Positions 1 to 6,802 are shown, numbered from the stretch's first letter. The stretch: DNA of 13,672 nt from Alphaproteobacteria bacterium (GCA_025935155.1 JAICVV010000021.1:1-13672), one strand, 5' to 3'. Program-made: numbers and translations. The notes: generated from the letters alone by a model not told the origin.

Positions 1-34
1 AGGTTGCGCAGCAGAGTGCGGCGGCAAATTTCAT
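1..34 (-). CDS. 5' end of a probable exported protein (partial)
   Basis: Only the first 11 codons lie in the window; the rest runs off the left edge. The minus strand reads MKFAAALCCAT, a Lys followed by a hydrophobic run, which looks like the start of a signal peptide or lipoprotein signal. A GAGGGG Shine-Dalgarno sits 8 nt before the ATG, which is the main reason to believe it. It lies 73 bp downstream of fpg on the same strand, so it may be co-transcribed. The function cannot be named from 11 residues. Confidence 0.45.
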   Translation of the reverse strand, partial: MKFAAALCCAT

Positions 35-90
35 GATTGCATCCCCTCGGCAGACGACGGCTTATAGCCGGAAGCGGCCGTTGCCTTCAA

Positions 91-105
91 ATGGCCTCAG
101 GCCAT
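91..105. repeat. Perfect inverted repeat just after fpg
   Basis: ATGGCCT-C-AGGCCAT forms 7-bp arms around one base, beginning 2 nt after the fpg stop codon on the minus strand. In fpg mRNA it would fold into a short hairpin followed only by TTTG. It could be a weak terminator or a 3'-end stabiliser. The repeat itself is certain; its function is inferred. Confidence 0.4.
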
Positions 106-107
106 GC

Positions 108-980
108 TCACGTCTGACATTTTGGACAATAAAACGTGGAGCGGCCTGCTTGGACAATGCGCCTGATCGTGCCGCCGCACCCATTGGGGCACGGTTTTCC
201 TTTGCGGTCGTACACCGCGAAATGATGCTGGAAATTGCCTAGCTCGCCATCTACGCGCTTGTGATCGCGCAGCGAGGAGCCACCCGCTTGAATGGCGTCG
301 CGCAGTACGGCCTTAATGGCTGCTACCAGCGCCGGTAGCGCTTTTGTCGGGATGCTCTTCGCCAGCCGTTTTGGGGAAATGTGCGCGCGGTAAAGCGCCT
401 CGCAGACATAAATGTTTCCTAGGCCGGCGATCACCCGCTGATCTAGGAGAGCGGATTTGATCGGTGTTTTTTTGCCGGCCAGCGCATCCTTCAGGTACGC
501 CGCATCGAAACCTTGCGACAGCGGTTCGATCCCGAGGCCGTCGAATAATGGATGGTTTTCGAGCTTGTCCGTTTCGATCAGGGTCATCAGCCCGAAGCGG
601 CGGTGATCGGTGTAGACAATCCGCGCTGGAGCATCGGTTTCGATCACCACGTGGTCGTGCTTGCCGTGTCCAGCCTCTGCCGGTGCGCTGTCGTACACAT
701 AGCGGCCAAGCTTTCGCGCGCGCCCCTCGACATACACGCTCATGCTGCCGCTCATCCCAAGGTGAACGACCAAGGTTTCGCCACTGTCGAGCTCCGCCAG
801 AAGGTATTTCGCCCGCCGCTTCAGCTTGGTCACCTCACGGCCGGTCAGGCGCTTGGTGAAGCCTTTCGGGAACGGCACCCGCAGATCGCCGCGGCGGGTT
901 TCCACCCGCGTAATCCTGTGGCCTTCCAGCACCGGCTTCAGGCCCATGCGCACGGTTTCGACTTCGGGGAGTTCAGGCAT
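108..980 (-). CDS. mutM: Formamidopyrimidine-DNA glycosylase (Fpg/MutM)
   Basis: This bifunctional base-excision repair enzyme removes 8-oxoguanine and formamidopyrimidines and cuts the abasic site. The protein is 290 aa. The start is fixed by MPELPEVET: after Met removal Pro2 is the catalytic nucleophile and Glu3 the acid. Other family landmarks are RRAKYLL (residues 55-61, with the conserved Lys58), HLGMSG (73-78), KHDH (107-110), YTDHRRFG (123-130), and [10 protein letters not shown] (186-195) in the helix-two-turn-helix. The C-terminal zinc finger has Cys264, Cys268, Cys285 and Cys288; its first pair is spaced C-x3-C rather than C-x2-C as in E. coli Fpg. It is divergent from ubiE with only 27 bp between start codons, and no strong Shine-Dalgarno is visible. 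The long upstream in-frame extension is read-through across antisense ubiE and is not coding. Confidence 0.97.
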   Translation of the reverse strand: MPELPEVETVRMGLKPVLEGHRITRVETRRGDLRVPFPKGFTKRLTGREVTKLKRRAKYLLAELDSGETLVVHLGMSGSMSVYVEGRARKLGRYVYDSAPAEAGHGKHDHVVIETDAPARIVYTDHRRFGLMTLIETDKLENHPLFDGLGIEPLSQGFDAAYLKDALAGKKTPIKSALLDQRVIAGLGNIYVCEALYRAHISPKRLAKSIPTKALPALVAAIKAVLRDAIQAGGSSLRDHKRVDGELGNFQHHFAVYDRKGKPCPNGCGGTIRRIVQAGRSTFYCPKCQT

Positions 981-1007
981 GCGTCCAATACTGTATGTTC
1001 CTGCGCC

Positions 1008-1769
1008 ATGAGCAATGCCCCCGATGCAACTGCGCCGTTCGGTTTCCGCGACGTGCCCCTGGCCGAGAAGGAAGGCCTGGTGCGGGAGGTGTTTTCGTCT
1101 GTGGCGCGGCGCTACGATTTGATGAACGATCTGATGAGCGGCGGCGTCCACCGGCTGTGGAAGGACGCCATGGTCGAGTGGCTGAACCCGCGCCCCGGCT
1201 GGCGCGTGCTGGACGTGGCCGGCGGCACCGGCGATATCGCTTTCCGCATGGCGGATGCCGTGCGACGGCGCGGGGGCGTGGCCGAGATCGTTGTTTGCGA
1301 CATTAATGGCCACATGCTGGCAGAAGGAATCCGCCGCGCACAGACGAATGGGAGTGCGGGGATCGAATGGCTTTGCGGCGACGCTGAGTCGCTGCCAATC
1401 GCAGACGCCGCCGTGGACGCCTACACCATCGCCTTCGGTATCCGGAACGTGACGCATATCGAGCGTGTGCTGGCCGAGGCGCGGCGCGTGCTGAAGCCCG
1501 GCGGCCGTTTCCTTTGCCTTGAATTCTCGCGCTGCGAAGCGCCGGGGCTGGACGCACTGTATGACCGCTTCTCCTTTTCTGTGCTGCCGGGTCTGGGTGG
1601 CTGGGTGGCGCAGGATGAAGAAGCGTATCGCTATCTGGCGGAAAGCATCCGGCGATTTCCGCCGCAGAATGCGTTCGCAAAAATGATTGAGAAGGCGGGG
1701 CTGTCTCGCGTCAAGGTGCGCAACATGACGGGCGGCCTCGCCGCGCTGCATTCGGCATGGCGGTTGTGA
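1008..1769 (+). CDS. ubiE: Ubiquinone/menaquinone C-methyltransferase UbiE
   Basis: UbiE is a SAM-dependent class I methyltransferase that C-methylates the benzoquinol ring in ubiquinone synthesis (and demethylmenaquinol where present). The 253-aa length fits the family. Both UbiE/COQ5 signatures are present: [16 protein letters not shown] (residues 36-51) and [15 protein letters not shown] (160-174). The SAM-binding motif I is [10 protein letters not shown] (67-76). The ATG at 1008 gives a normal N-terminus; the much longer upstream reading frame is antisense to fpg. No clear Shine-Dalgarno precedes this ATG, and the gap to the divergent fpg is 27 bp, so the transcript may have a very short leader or begin inside fpg. 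ubiB follows after 4 bp, forming an ubiE-ubiB operon. Confidence 0.96.
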   Translation: MSNAPDATAPFGFRDVPLAEKEGLVREVFSSVARRYDLMNDLMSGGVHRLWKDAMVEWLNPRPGWRVLDVAGGTGDIAFRMADAVRRRGGVAEIVVCDINGHMLAEGIRRAQTNGSAGIEWLCGDAESLPIADAAVDAYTIAFGIRNVTHIERVLAEARRVLKPGGRFLCLEFSRCEAPGLDALYDRFSFSVLPGLGGWVAQDEEAYRYLAESIRRFPPQNAFAKMIEKAGLSRVKVRNMTGGLAALHSAWRL

Positions 1770-1773
1770 CACG

Positions 1774-3348
1774 ATGTTCCGTACGCTGAGCAACATCCGG
1801 CGCTTGCTGCATGCCGCGCGTGTGCTGGCGCAGCACGATGCCTTAGTGCCGCGCGAATACCTAGCCGGGATGCCATTCTCGATTCGGGTGATGCGGCGCG
1901 TTCTCGGCACCCGCGACGCGAATACTGAAGGCGTTGCTGCGGGAATAAGGCTGGCGCGCGCTTTGGAGAGTCTCGGACCTGCCTACATCAAGCTGGGACA
2001 GGTGCTCGCCACGCGGCCCGATCTCATCGGCGACGATGTGGCGCTGGCGCTGGAGAGTCTGCAGGACCGCCTGCCGCCGTTTCCGTCTGAAATCGCCAAA
2101 GAGCAGGTCGAAGTCGCGTTGCAAAAGCCGATTGGCGAAACGTTCGAACAATTCGGCGATGCTGTTGCCGCCGCTTCGATCGCGCAAGTGCATGGAGCGA
2201 CGACAACGGACGTGCCACCGCGCCGCGTGGCCGTGAAGGTGTTGCGGCCGGGAGTCGAACAACAGTTCGCGGAAGACCTTTCCGCTTTCGCGTTCGCCGC
2301 GCGCCTCGGCGAACGGTTTTCGGCCGAAGCGCGGCGGCTGCGGCTCGTCACTGTCATCGACCGGCTAACGACCTCGGTTGCGCTGGAATTGGACCTGCGC
2401 ATGGAAGCCGCCGCGGCCTCCGAACTACGCGAGAACACCAAGGGCGACGGCGATTTCCGCGTGCCCGACGTTGATTGGGATCGCACCGGCCAGCGCGTGA
2501 TGACGGCTGAATGGATCGACGGCATTTCCGTACGCGATCCGGCCGCGGTGGAAGCAGCAGGTCACGACCCGCGCCGCCTAGCCATCGTGGTGATCCGCAG
2601 CTTCCTCACCCAGGCGCTGCGCGACGGGTTCTTCCACGCTGACATGCACCAGGGAAACCTGTTCGTGGACGCGGAAGGGCGGCTGGTGGCGGTCGATTTC
2701 GGCATTATGGGCCGCCTCTCGCCCGACATGCGCCGCTTTCTGGCGGAAACGCTCAATGGTTTTCTGAACCGCGATTACATGCGCGTGGCGGAAGTGCATT
2801 ACGATTTCGGTTTCGTGCCGCGCACCCACTCGATTGCAACCTTCGCGCAAGCCCTGCGCGCTATCGGTGAGCCCATCTTCGGCCGCACGGCGCGCGATAT
2901 GTCAATGGGGCGGCTGTTGCAGCAGCTGTTCGACACGACGCGGCGGTTCGACATGGCAGTCCAGCCGCAGCTTTTGCTGATGCAGAAAACGATGATGGTG
3001 GCCGAAGGCGTGGCGCGCGGACTGGATCCGGAATTCGACATCTGGGCCGCCTCTCGGCCGGTGGTCGAACGCTGGATGGTGCAGAGCGTTGGGCCGGAAG
3101 CGCGCTTGCGCGATGCTGCAGAAGGGCTGGAGGCATTGTCGCGCGCGGCGCAACATCTGCCGCGACTGCTGCGCGATGCCGAGGCTGTCTCACAGATGCT
3201 GTCGGAAGGTGGTTTGCGCCTGCACCCTGACACAATGCGCCACTTCGCGGAGGTTCAGATCAGGCGCGCAAAGCACATCCGCATCGCGATATGGCTCGCG
3301 GCTGCTGCCATCGCGCTGCTGGCACTCGGCGTCTGGTTCTCGCGCTAG
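1774..3348 (+). CDS. ubiB: UbiB, ABC1/ADCK-family ubiquinone biosynthesis protein
   Basis: UbiB is a membrane-associated atypical kinase/ATPase needed for ubiquinone biosynthesis, probably helping lipid precursors reach the Ubi enzymes. The 524-aa protein has the family hallmarks in order: KLGQ (residues 73-76, the KxGQ motif), the Ala-rich loop AAASIAQVH (132-140) that replaces a kinase P-loop, the ATP-binding Lys155 in VAVKV, the catalytic-loop equivalent FFHADMHQGN (286-295), and DFG (308-310). A hydrophobic helix at about 504-522 anchors the C-terminus. The family member from E. coli is 546 aa and is described as having two C-terminal membrane helices; only one clear helix is seen here. 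The gene starts 4 bp after ubiE. Its TAG stop lies in a CTAG shared with the stop of the convergent gene. Confidence 0.96.
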   Translation: MFRTLSNIRRLLHAARVLAQHDALVPREYLAGMPFSIRVMRRVLGTRDANTEGVAAGIRLARALESLGPAYIKLGQVLATRPDLIGDDVALALESLQDRLPPFPSEIAKEQVEVALQKPIGETFEQFGDAVAAASIAQVHGATTTDVPPRRVAVKVLRPGVEQQFAEDLSAFAFAARLGERFSAEARRLRLVTVIDRLTTSVALELDLRMEAAAASELRENTKGDGDFRVPDVDWDRTGQRVMTAEWIDGISVRDPAAVEAAGHDPRRLAIVVIRSFLTQALRDGFFHADMHQGNLFVDAEGRLVAVDFGIMGRLSPDMRRFLAETLNGFLNRDYMRVAEVHYDFGFVPRTHSIATFAQALRAIGEPIFGRTARDMSMGRLLQQLFDTTRRFDMAVQPQLLLMQKTMMVAEGVARGLDPEFDIWAASRPVVERWMVQSVGPEARLRDAAEGLEALSRAAQHLPRLLRDAEAVSQMLSEGGLRLHPDTMRHFAEVQIRRAKHIRIAIWLAAAAIALLALGVWFSR

Positions 3349-3815
3349 GAAACCGGCCTGGATTTCAGTTGCTGGCGGAAATCCGGCGGATGGTGCGATA
3401 CGACTCTCAAATGGCCGCCATCGCAATCATGGCTGGCGCTTTGGCCCACCACATATACGTTGAGATTGACGGTGTGGTCGGGAAGTTCCGGAACGCTCGG
3501 CACGCGAACCGTCACGCCATAGCGGCCAACCTGTTCGTCGGTCGCGAGAACCTTCTTGAATCCCGGCGGCACATCGCTCGGTGTTGCGGCGATCGTCAGC
3601 ACCACGCGAACATCGGAACTTGTCTCGCGCTGTTCGATCGGTGCGCAGGCCACCACGATTTCGTCGCCGGGCTCGACGCTCGGTACGATTTCGCTGGCAC
3701 TGCCCAAACCCGCCACTGCGGTCGCTGGTGCCGTTTGCATGGGCACCTGCGCGTTCGCCGGAATGGCAAAACTTGTGGCGAGAAGAAGTGCCGCGGCGGT
3801 CCAAATCTTTTCCAT
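3345..3815 (-). CDS. Small exported protein of unknown function
   Basis: I do not recognise the family. The 156-aa product starts MEKIWTAAALLLATSFA and has a typical Sec signal peptide with a likely cleavage after ANA (residue 22), leaving about 134 aa in the periplasm or outside. The mature part begins with a Pro/Ala/Thr-rich linker (about 24-40), then a beta-rich-looking domain with two cysteines, Cys57 and Cys131, that could form a disulfide. The ATG at 3815 is preferred over the upstream TTG (3836) because it follows a GGGAG Shine-Dalgarno by 6 nt and begins the signal peptide cleanly. A plausible sigma70-type promoter lies 31 bp upstream. The gene is convergent with ubiB, and the two stop codons share one CTAG. 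Confidence 0.75.
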   Translation of the reverse strand: MEKIWTAAALLLATSFAIPANAQVPMQTAPATAVAGLGSASEIVPSVEPGDEIVVACAPIEQRETSSDVRVVLTIAATPSDVPPGFKKVLATDEQVGRYGVTVRVPSVPELPDHTVNLNVYVVGQSASHDCDGGHLRVVSHHPPDFRQQLKSRPVS

Positions 3816-3845
3816 GGGTGGCTCCCTACGACCCAATCTGGCTCT

Positions 3846-3874
3846 ACCATACTCGTCTTTTGAAAGGTTCCCAA
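3846..3874 (-). promoter_or_regulatory. Candidate sigma70-type promoter for the exported protein
   Basis: On the minus strand TTGGGA (-35, at 3874-3869) and TATGGT (-10, at 3851-3846) are separated by exactly 17 bp, each matching the consensus at 4 of 6 positions. A start about 7 nt further on would give a leader of roughly 25 nt carrying the GGGAG Shine-Dalgarno of the gene starting at 3815. Supported by spacing and position only. Confidence 0.5.
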
Positions 3875-3936
3875 TAGACGGATCGCGCTGGTGCCGCAGA
3901 AGGCGATTTCTGGGGCAGCAGGAGGAAAAGGGGTAA

Positions 3937-4014
3937 ATGAAGGCGGAATCGGGGGCCTTTGCCAGCCTATACAGGGAGCGCGCCGAGCAGGAGGGTTGCG
4001 CCTTTTGCCGCTAG
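3937..4014 (+). CDS. Candidate 25-aa small protein
   Basis: A short plus-strand ORF follows a perfect AGGAGG (3920-3925), 11 nt upstream of its ATG. The peptide is MKAESGAFASLYRERAEQEG followed by CAFCR. It is charged, probably helical, and ends in a C-x2-C pair. Its TAG stop lies in the loop of a short hairpin followed by five Ts (4008-4026). The combination of a consensus ribosome site and a terminator-like 3' end is suggestive. However, no promoter is evident, and ORFs this short arise by chance in GC-rich DNA. No function can be assigned. Confidence 0.25.
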   Translation: MKAESGAFASLYRERAEQEGCAFCR

Positions 4015-4026
4015 CCTGCGGTTTTT
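4008..4026 (+). terminator. Short hairpin with T5 run
   Basis: CCGC (4008-4011) pairs with GCGG (4018-4021) around the loop TAGCCT, followed directly by TTTTT (4022-4026). A 4-bp stem is short for an intrinsic terminator, so efficiency would be low. Its position at the stop codon of the small ORF is the main reason to note it. Confidence 0.3.
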
Positions 4027-4196
4027 GCATCACATTTGGCATCGGGCGGCGAGCCGATTGCTCTTGGAATGAAGCCCGGCGCCCTCATTTACTCAGCGCG
4101 GTCCGCTGGCGGTACCTGGCTTCGGCTGAAAGCGGTTTCGCCTTTCACGCGGTCGTGAATGGTCCGGTCGAGGCAGTAAGCGCGCATTGAAAAGAC

Positions 4197-5141
4197 TTAC
4201 GTCTGTTCGAGAACGCTTGCCAGCAGATCCGGCCGGTCGGTGCAAATGGCCTCCACGCCGAAAGTACAGAGTTGACGCATGTCGGCGGGGTCGTTCACCG
4301 TCCAGGCGCCGATCTTCAATCCCAGCGCGCGCGCTTGATCGATCATCTCGCGCGTCAAGTCGCGGTGCATGGGATACCACCCATCGCCACCCGCGGCCTT
4401 GATGGCGCGCAGTATTGAGCCACCGTGGTTCACGGCATCGTAGCCGCCCGCCCAGGCAGACGTTCCGCTTCTTGCCCAGTAACGCAGCTGTTGCAGCGCT
4501 ATTTCCGATGGTTGCTCGTCCGCGGACGGCGGCGGTGCGTCTGCGAACCAGCTTTGTGGCAGCGTGATGAACCAGCACTCGATGTTTCGTTCCAGTTTTT
4601 TGGCATACAGCAGGCCGCACCAATCGAAACTCACAAGCGTCGTGCACGCCAGATAATCGTGTTTGCCAATCACCTGGAGCGTCGCTTCGGCTAATGCTTT
4701 CGGATCGGCCGACATGCTGCGATCGGTGAACGATGTTTTCAGCTCCACAAACAGGCGAAACGGCTTGGGCGCGCCTTTCGCAATTTCGATGACCTCCGCC
4801 AGGGTGGGAATACGCTCGCCGTCGCGCCATTTCACGGGTGCATGCTTACGCGCGTATTCGCTTGCCGGATTGGCGCGGCCGATATCGTATTGGCGCAGTT
4901 CCGCCAGGGTGAGGTCTTTGAGGTACGGCGTTGGACTTGTTAGCAAAGCGCCGCTCGCATCGCGGCAGATTTCCGGCTTCAGGCAGTAGTCGTGAAACAC
5001 CACCACTTCGCTGTCGCGTGAGAGCTGAACGTCCAATTCCGCGCCATCGCAGCCAATCGCCACGGCATTCCGGAACGCCGCAAGCGTATTCTCTGGAAAC
5101 AGACCAGCTCCGCCGCGGTGCGCAATGTTGAGAGTCGCCAT
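4197..5141 (-). CDS. ugpQ: Glycerophosphodiester phosphodiesterase
   Basis: The enzyme hydrolyses glycerophosphodiesters, released from phospholipid turnover, to glycerol-3-phosphate and an alcohol. The 314-aa protein has the GDPD-type TIM-barrel motifs: HRGG (residues 8-11), PENT (16-19), metal-ligand region ELD (35-37), HD (50-51), FVELK (131-135), then AWTVND (279-284) and CTDRPD (300-305) near the C-terminus. No signal peptide is present, so it should be cytoplasmic like UgpQ rather than periplasmic like GlpQ. The ATG at 5141 is chosen because it places HRGG at the usual distance from the N-terminus; the 50-residue in-frame extension upstream has no family features and overlaps the divergent gene. 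The Shine-Dalgarno is weak (GGGA very close to the ATG). The exact substrate and symbol are by family resemblance only. Confidence 0.85.
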   Translation of the reverse strand: MATLNIAHRGGAGLFPENTLAAFRNAVAIGCDGAELDVQLSRDSEVVVFHDYCLKPEICRDASGALLTSPTPYLKDLTLAELRQYDIGRANPASEYARKHAPVKWRDGERIPTLAEVIEIAKGAPKPFRLFVELKTSFTDRSMSADPKALAEATLQVIGKHDYLACTTLVSFDWCGLLYAKKLERNIECWFITLPQSWFADAPPPSADEQPSEIALQQLRYWARSGTSAWAGGYDAVNHGGSILRAIKAAGGDGWYPMHRDLTREMIDQARALGLKIGAWTVNDPADMRQLCTFGVEAICTDRPDLLASVLEQT

Positions 5142-5218
5142 ATTCCCGGAGCATTGCTTGACGGCAGTAAACTCTGCAAGCGATCCCCCAATACTCTTTA
5201 TGGAAGGGCGGGAGCACA

Positions 5219-6466
5219 GTGCAAAGCGTGATGAGCCATTTATCGACGTTGATACGCAGAAGGCGGGTTCAAGTCGCCGCCCAGGCCGCATGCGCGGGGA
5301 TATTGTTAGTTGCCGCCAGCGCAGGCGAGGCGCAGCCGCCGGGCTCGCTTGCGAACGCGTACGCGTTTTTGACCGAACGAATGGACAGATATGCGCAAGG
5401 CGGCACGCTGCGACTGGTGCAAAGTTACGTGCCGACGGCGGCGTTCTCCAGCGGCGACATCAGTTACACTTACGACGATGATGTGATGCTCATTGCTCTC
5501 CTGGCGCGCGGCAAACCGGACGACGTTTCCCGCGCGCGCGTGCTGGGCGAAAGCCTGTCGTACGCGCAGGCGCACGATCCTGCCGCGGACGGACGTGTGC
5601 GCGATGGATATCACGCGAAAGCACTGGTGGATGGGCACGGATTGCCGCAAATCGCGGGCGAGACTGTCCACACCGGCAATCTGGCATGGACCGGGATAGC
5701 GTTGGCGCAACTGTACAGTGTCACCAAAAATTTCAAATATCTAAAAGCCGCGCTACTGCTCGCCAATTTCATTCAGCGAAACTTCAATGACGCGTGCGGC
5801 ATCGGCGGCTACATAGGTGGTTTCGAGGCGAACGGAAAAAAGATCACCTACAAATCCACCGAACAGAATATCGATCTATACGCGCTCTTCACGACGCTGG
5901 CGCATCTTACCGGCGATGACATCTGGAAGAGCCGCGCCGCTCACGCGCTGAAGATGATCGCGGCCATGTGGGACTCGAAGCAGGGCTTCTTCTGGATCGG
6001 CACCGGGCTCGACGGACAGAGCATCAACAAGCTCGATCCCATTCCTGAGGATGTGCAGACTTGGAGTTTTCTCAGCCTCCACGTCAACCAATACCGGCGC
6101 TCGATTGACTGGGCACTCGCGAACATATCAGCGACAAGCGGCGCGTTTCATGGCCTGAGTTTCGCCGCGAACGACCGTTCCGGCGTGTGGTTCGAAGGAA
6201 CTGCACATGCCGCCGATGCGCTTGCACTGCGCCATCTGCCTGGCGATGCGAAGATGTCCGCGCAGCTGCTCGGCGACATCGAAATCGGGCAGGCGCACGC
6301 ACCAAACGCGAACGGCGAAGGCATCGTCGCCGCGTCTAAAGACGGTCTCAGAACCGGCGACGGCAATAACGACAGGTACTACGCGTCGCTGCACATCGGC
6401 GCGACGGCCTGGTACTGCCTCGCAAAGCAGCGCGCGAATCCATTCGTTCTGCTTCCGCGGCGATAA
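5219..6466 (+). CDS. Exported six-hairpin glycosidase-like protein
   Basis: The 415-aa product has a Sec signal peptide: a basic RRRR (13-16), a hydrophobic AACAGILLVAASA (23-35) and likely cleavage after GEA (38). The mature part repeats pairs of helices with conserved acidic and aromatic turns: YTYDDDVMLIALLARG (83-98), HTGNLAWTGIAL (151-162), STEQNIDLYALF (213-224), PEDVQTWSFL (276-285) and WFEGTAHAADAL (324-335). This pattern resembles (alpha/alpha)6-barrel (six-hairpin) glycosidases and related carbohydrate enzymes. Candidate catalytic acids are Asp86-88, Glu215, Glu277, Asp278 and Glu326. The family and substrate are not identified. The GTG start at 5219 sits 4 nt after GGGAG; an ATG at 5231 is the alternative. 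It is divergent from the phosphodiesterase with 77 bp between, in which I see no convincing promoter. Confidence 0.7.
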   Translation: MQSVMSHLSTLIRRRRVQVAAQAACAGILLVAASAGEAQPPGSLANAYAFLTERMDRYAQGGTLRLVQSYVPTAAFSSGDISYTYDDDVMLIALLARGKPDDVSRARVLGESLSYAQAHDPAADGRVRDGYHAKALVDGHGLPQIAGETVHTGNLAWTGIALAQLYSVTKNFKYLKAALLLANFIQRNFNDACGIGGYIGGFEANGKKITYKSTEQNIDLYALFTTLAHLTGDDIWKSRAAHALKMIAAMWDSKQGFFWIGTGLDGQSINKLDPIPEDVQTWSFLSLHVNQYRRSIDWALANISATSGAFHGLSFAANDRSGVWFEGTAHAADALALRHLPGDAKMSAQLLGDIEIGQAHAPNANGEGIVAASKDGLRTGDGNNDRYYASLHIGATAWYCLAKQRANPFVLLPRR

Positions 6467-6704
6467 CATGTTGCCGTTGTGTCACGCGCCGGCAGAATGG
6501 AACGCATGCGTGGCCCGCGTGTTGACTTGGGCAAGCGTCGCGCCTAGCTAGCCTTCATCGTCAACAACCAGCGAGTCGCTCCTGATGAACTGCATTGGCA
6601 TCTTCATCGCTGCCGCCGGGCTCACGCCTTCTGGCGTACAGCCGGCTGCACCGGCCCGCGAGGTGAACGCGCATTAGATTCGTCTAGTCCGTTCAACGGT
6701 TTCA
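6467..6704. other. Spacer upstream of the MATE leader region
   Basis: No convincing gene is seen. It contains TTGACT at 6522-6527 with TAGCTA 17 bp downstream (a poor -10), an 8-bp palindrome CTAGCTAG at 6544-6551, a 30-codon frame at 6585-6677 without a Shine-Dalgarno, and an inverted repeat CCGTT-C-AACGG at 6689-6699 just ahead of the terminator-like hairpin. It might carry a leader transcript for the MATE gene. Confidence 0.4.
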
Positions 6705-6742
6705 CCCCTCCCGAGCCCGACAAAGCTTCGGAGGGGATTTTT
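6705..6742 (+). terminator. Strong hairpin with T5 tract (terminator or attenuator)
   Basis: CCCCTCC (6705-6711) pairs with GGAGGGG (6730-6736). After a bulged C at 6712 the stem continues with GAGC against GCTTC, leaving a loop of about 8 nt, and ATTTTT follows. This has the form of a rho-independent terminator. It lies 240 bp beyond the upstream gene and 57 bp before the MATE start, so it could end the upstream transcript or attenuate the MATE transcript. The 3' arm also contains the GGAGGGG that would serve as Shine-Dalgarno for a leader ORF at 6743. Confidence 0.7.
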
Positions 6743-6802
6743 GTGCCTGTACACCCCACGCAGCTTTCCGGGTTCAGCATAAAAGAAAAGCCCGTGTCAT
6801 GA
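6743..6802 (+). CDS. Candidate 19-aa leader peptide of the MATE gene
   Basis: A GTG start lies 6 nt after GGAGGGG, and the frame encodes MPVHPTQLSGFSIKEKPVS. Its TGA stop overlaps the MATE ATG as ATGA (6799-6802), the classical layout for translational coupling. The MATE gene has no good Shine-Dalgarno of its own, only AAAGAAAAG upstream. The ribosome site is in the 3' arm of the upstream hairpin and would be hidden when the hairpin forms. The frame is open further upstream without an obvious start. Real translation is unproven. Confidence 0.3.
   Translation: MPVHPTQLSGFSIKEKPVS

Larger units (their letters stand above)
3875..4196. other. Spacer between phosphodiesterase and exported-protein genes
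   Basis: No long convincing gene is seen here. A plus-strand frame running 3891-4190 has no family resemblance and an atypical composition. The spacer holds the small ORF candidate at 3937-4014 and its hairpin. It also holds an imperfect hairpin at 4127-4147 (TGAAAGCG / CGC-C-TTTCA, one bulged base, GTTT loop), about 50 nt beyond the phosphodiesterase stop. That hairpin has no T-run, so terminator function is doubtful. Confidence 0.5.

Noticed and set aside
552..1007. Long N-terminal extension of ubiE
   Set aside because: It overlaps fpg on the opposite strand and has no UbiE features; the normal N-terminus starts at 1008.
981..1910. N-terminal extension of fpg running antisense through ubiE into ubiB
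   Set aside because: MPELPEVE must be the true N-terminus because Pro2 is catalytic; the extension lies entirely over conserved ubiE codons.
3596..4042. 148-aa minus-strand frame covering the spacer
   Set aside because: It overlaps the exported-protein gene in another frame, is rich in Pro/Arg typical of shadow frames, and has no family features.
3891..4190. 99-aa plus-strand frame in the spacer
   Set aside because: No domain, no signal peptide, mixed low-complexity composition and no ribosome site at its own start; the better-supported start in this stretch is in another frame at 3937.
6522..6550. TTGACT-17 bp-TAGCTA as a promoter
   Set aside because: The -35 is good but the -10 matches the consensus at only two positions; not enough to list as a promoter.
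6585..6677. 30-codon plus-strand frame upstream of the MATE hairpin
   Set aside because: No Shine-Dalgarno precedes it and the peptide shows nothing recognisable; chance is the best explanation.
6467..6798. Known riboswitch (guanidine classes sometimes control efflux pumps)
   Set aside because: I could not find the conserved core sequences of those riboswitches; only the hairpin and leader frame are visible.
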